Part shown: positions 5,143 through 5,515 of the stretch, one piece after another
Numbering within the stretch: position 1 is the first letter of the stretch
Layout of the letters: the number at the start of each line of letters is the position of its first letter
Assembly: GCA_035718045.1 (NCBI GenBank)
Contig: DASTHV010000059.1
Location: 1 to 5,515, forward strand
Reading direction: 5' to 3'
Length of the DNA stretch: 5,515 bases
DNA from: DASTHV01 sp035718045
GTDB taxonomy: Bacteria; Patescibacteriota; Saccharimonadia; Saccharimonadales; UBA10212
Program-made: the position numbers and the translations under genes
Notes under the pieces: model-generated
Databases searched by the model: none
Told to the model about the DNA's origin: nothing
Seen by the model: only the letters and a program-made list of their open reading frames with translations

Positions 5143-5515
5143 ATGGCTACAGCTGCAAAAGTTGATGTGTTGCTGCCCTATTGGGGCGAGTTCAAGCTGC
5201 TAAAGAAGTCCGTAGAATCGGTACTGGCTCAGACTGAGCAAAACTGGAGACTATTAATCGTAGACGATTGTTACCCATCGGATAAAGCAAAAAAATACTT
5301 CTCTAACTTTCCGGATAAGCGCATTAGTTATCACAGACATAGGCATAATCTTGGACTAGTAAAAAATTTTAATTATGTCCTAGGTCAATCTACTGCTGAA
5401 TATTGCCTAATTCTGGGTGATGATATTTTGCTGCCAACCTATTTAGAAACTGCTCTAGCTAAGATAGACGAGGCAGATTATTACCAACCGGGTGTGAAGA
5501 TTATAGACGACGATG
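5143..5515 (+). CDS. Family 2 glycosyltransferase, N-terminal part (runs off the right edge)
   Basis: The 124 visible residues begin MATAAKVDVLLPYWG and form the start of a GT-A fold. VDVLLPYWGEFKLLKKSVESVLAQT (7-31) is the first strand and helix of GT2 enzymes, LLIVDD (37-42) is the nucleotide-binding strand with its aspartates, and NLGLVKNFNYVLGQSTAEYCLILGDDILLP (69-98) contains the N-GL segment and the GDD (92-94) that stands for the DXD metal-binding motif. Family 2 members transfer a sugar from a nucleotide-sugar to a glycan or lipid acceptor in the cytoplasm or at the inner face of the membrane. Donor and acceptor cannot be told. Its position right after a complete rhamnose operon makes a rhamnosyltransferase plausible but unproven. 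It is cut by the end of the window with no stop. Its base composition appears more AT-rich than that of the rml genes, like the first gene. Confidence 0.88.
   Translation, partial: MATAAKVDVLLPYWGEFKLLKKSVESVLAQTEQNWRLLIVDDCYPSDKAKKYFSNFPDKRISYHRHRHNLGLVKNFNYVLGQSTAEYCLILGDDILLPTYLETALAKIDEADYYQPGVKIIDDD

Noticed and set aside
1..5515. A novel defence, mobile or CRISPR system
   Set aside because: No spaced identical repeats of CRISPR type, transposase, integrase, toxin-antitoxin or nuclease motifs are seen on either strand; apart from the leader of rfbB the region is an ordinary glycan biosynthesis locus.

Overview
The window looks like a surface-glycan locus from a bacterial chromosome. Its core is a complete, tightly packed four-gene operon for dTDP-L-rhamnose synthesis, in the order rfbB (rmlB), rfbC (rmlC), rfbD (rmlD), rfbA (rmlA), from about 1839 to 5114 on the + strand. 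An uncharacterised polytopic membrane protein lies upstream (9-1100, +). A small nucleotidyltransferase of the HxGH class is encoded on the opposite strand (1112-1672, -). A family 2 glycosyltransferase begins at 5143 and runs off the right edge.

Organism: TGA is used as an ordinary stop (rfbC, rfbD), so a recoded SR1/Gracilibacteria-like lineage is excluded. RfbC is of the streptococcal/actinobacterial type (RGLHAEPWDKYISVA core, GVGNSYQ instead of AHGF). Two genes appear to be transcribed without leaders from extended -10 promoters, and an intergenic ATTG-rich heptamer array is present. Together these suggest an actinobacterial-like or Patescibacteria (possibly Saccharibacteria) genome. This is an inference and could be wrong; no rRNA or other phylogenetic marker is present.

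Layout: the membrane protein gene and the minus-strand nucleotidyltransferase converge on a 22-bp perfect palindrome (1099-1120) that holds both stop codons and probably serves as a bidirectional terminator. The nucleotidyltransferase and the rhamnose operon diverge from a 166-bp region (1673-1838). That region carries a leaderless-type promoter for the minus gene, two candidate promoters for the operon, a possible 11-16 codon leader ORF, a degenerate heptamer array with a 21-bp direct repeat, and a perfect 13-bp hairpin that encloses most of the ribosome-binding site and the GTG start of rfbB. Within the operon the genes overlap by 1, 1 and 4 bases and each has a Shine-Dalgarno sequence. The glycosyltransferase is 28 bases beyond rfbA and appears to have its own extended -10, leaderless promoter.

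How the genes work together: RfbA activates glucose-1-phosphate to dTDP-glucose, RfbB dehydrates it, RfbC epimerises the product and RfbD reduces it to dTDP-L-rhamnose. The downstream glycosyltransferase is a plausible user of this or another sugar donor. The membrane protein may act in glycan assembly or export, but nothing in its sequence proves it. I see no CRISPR array, tRNA, insertion sequence or defence system. The most notable non-coding feature is the rfbB leader.
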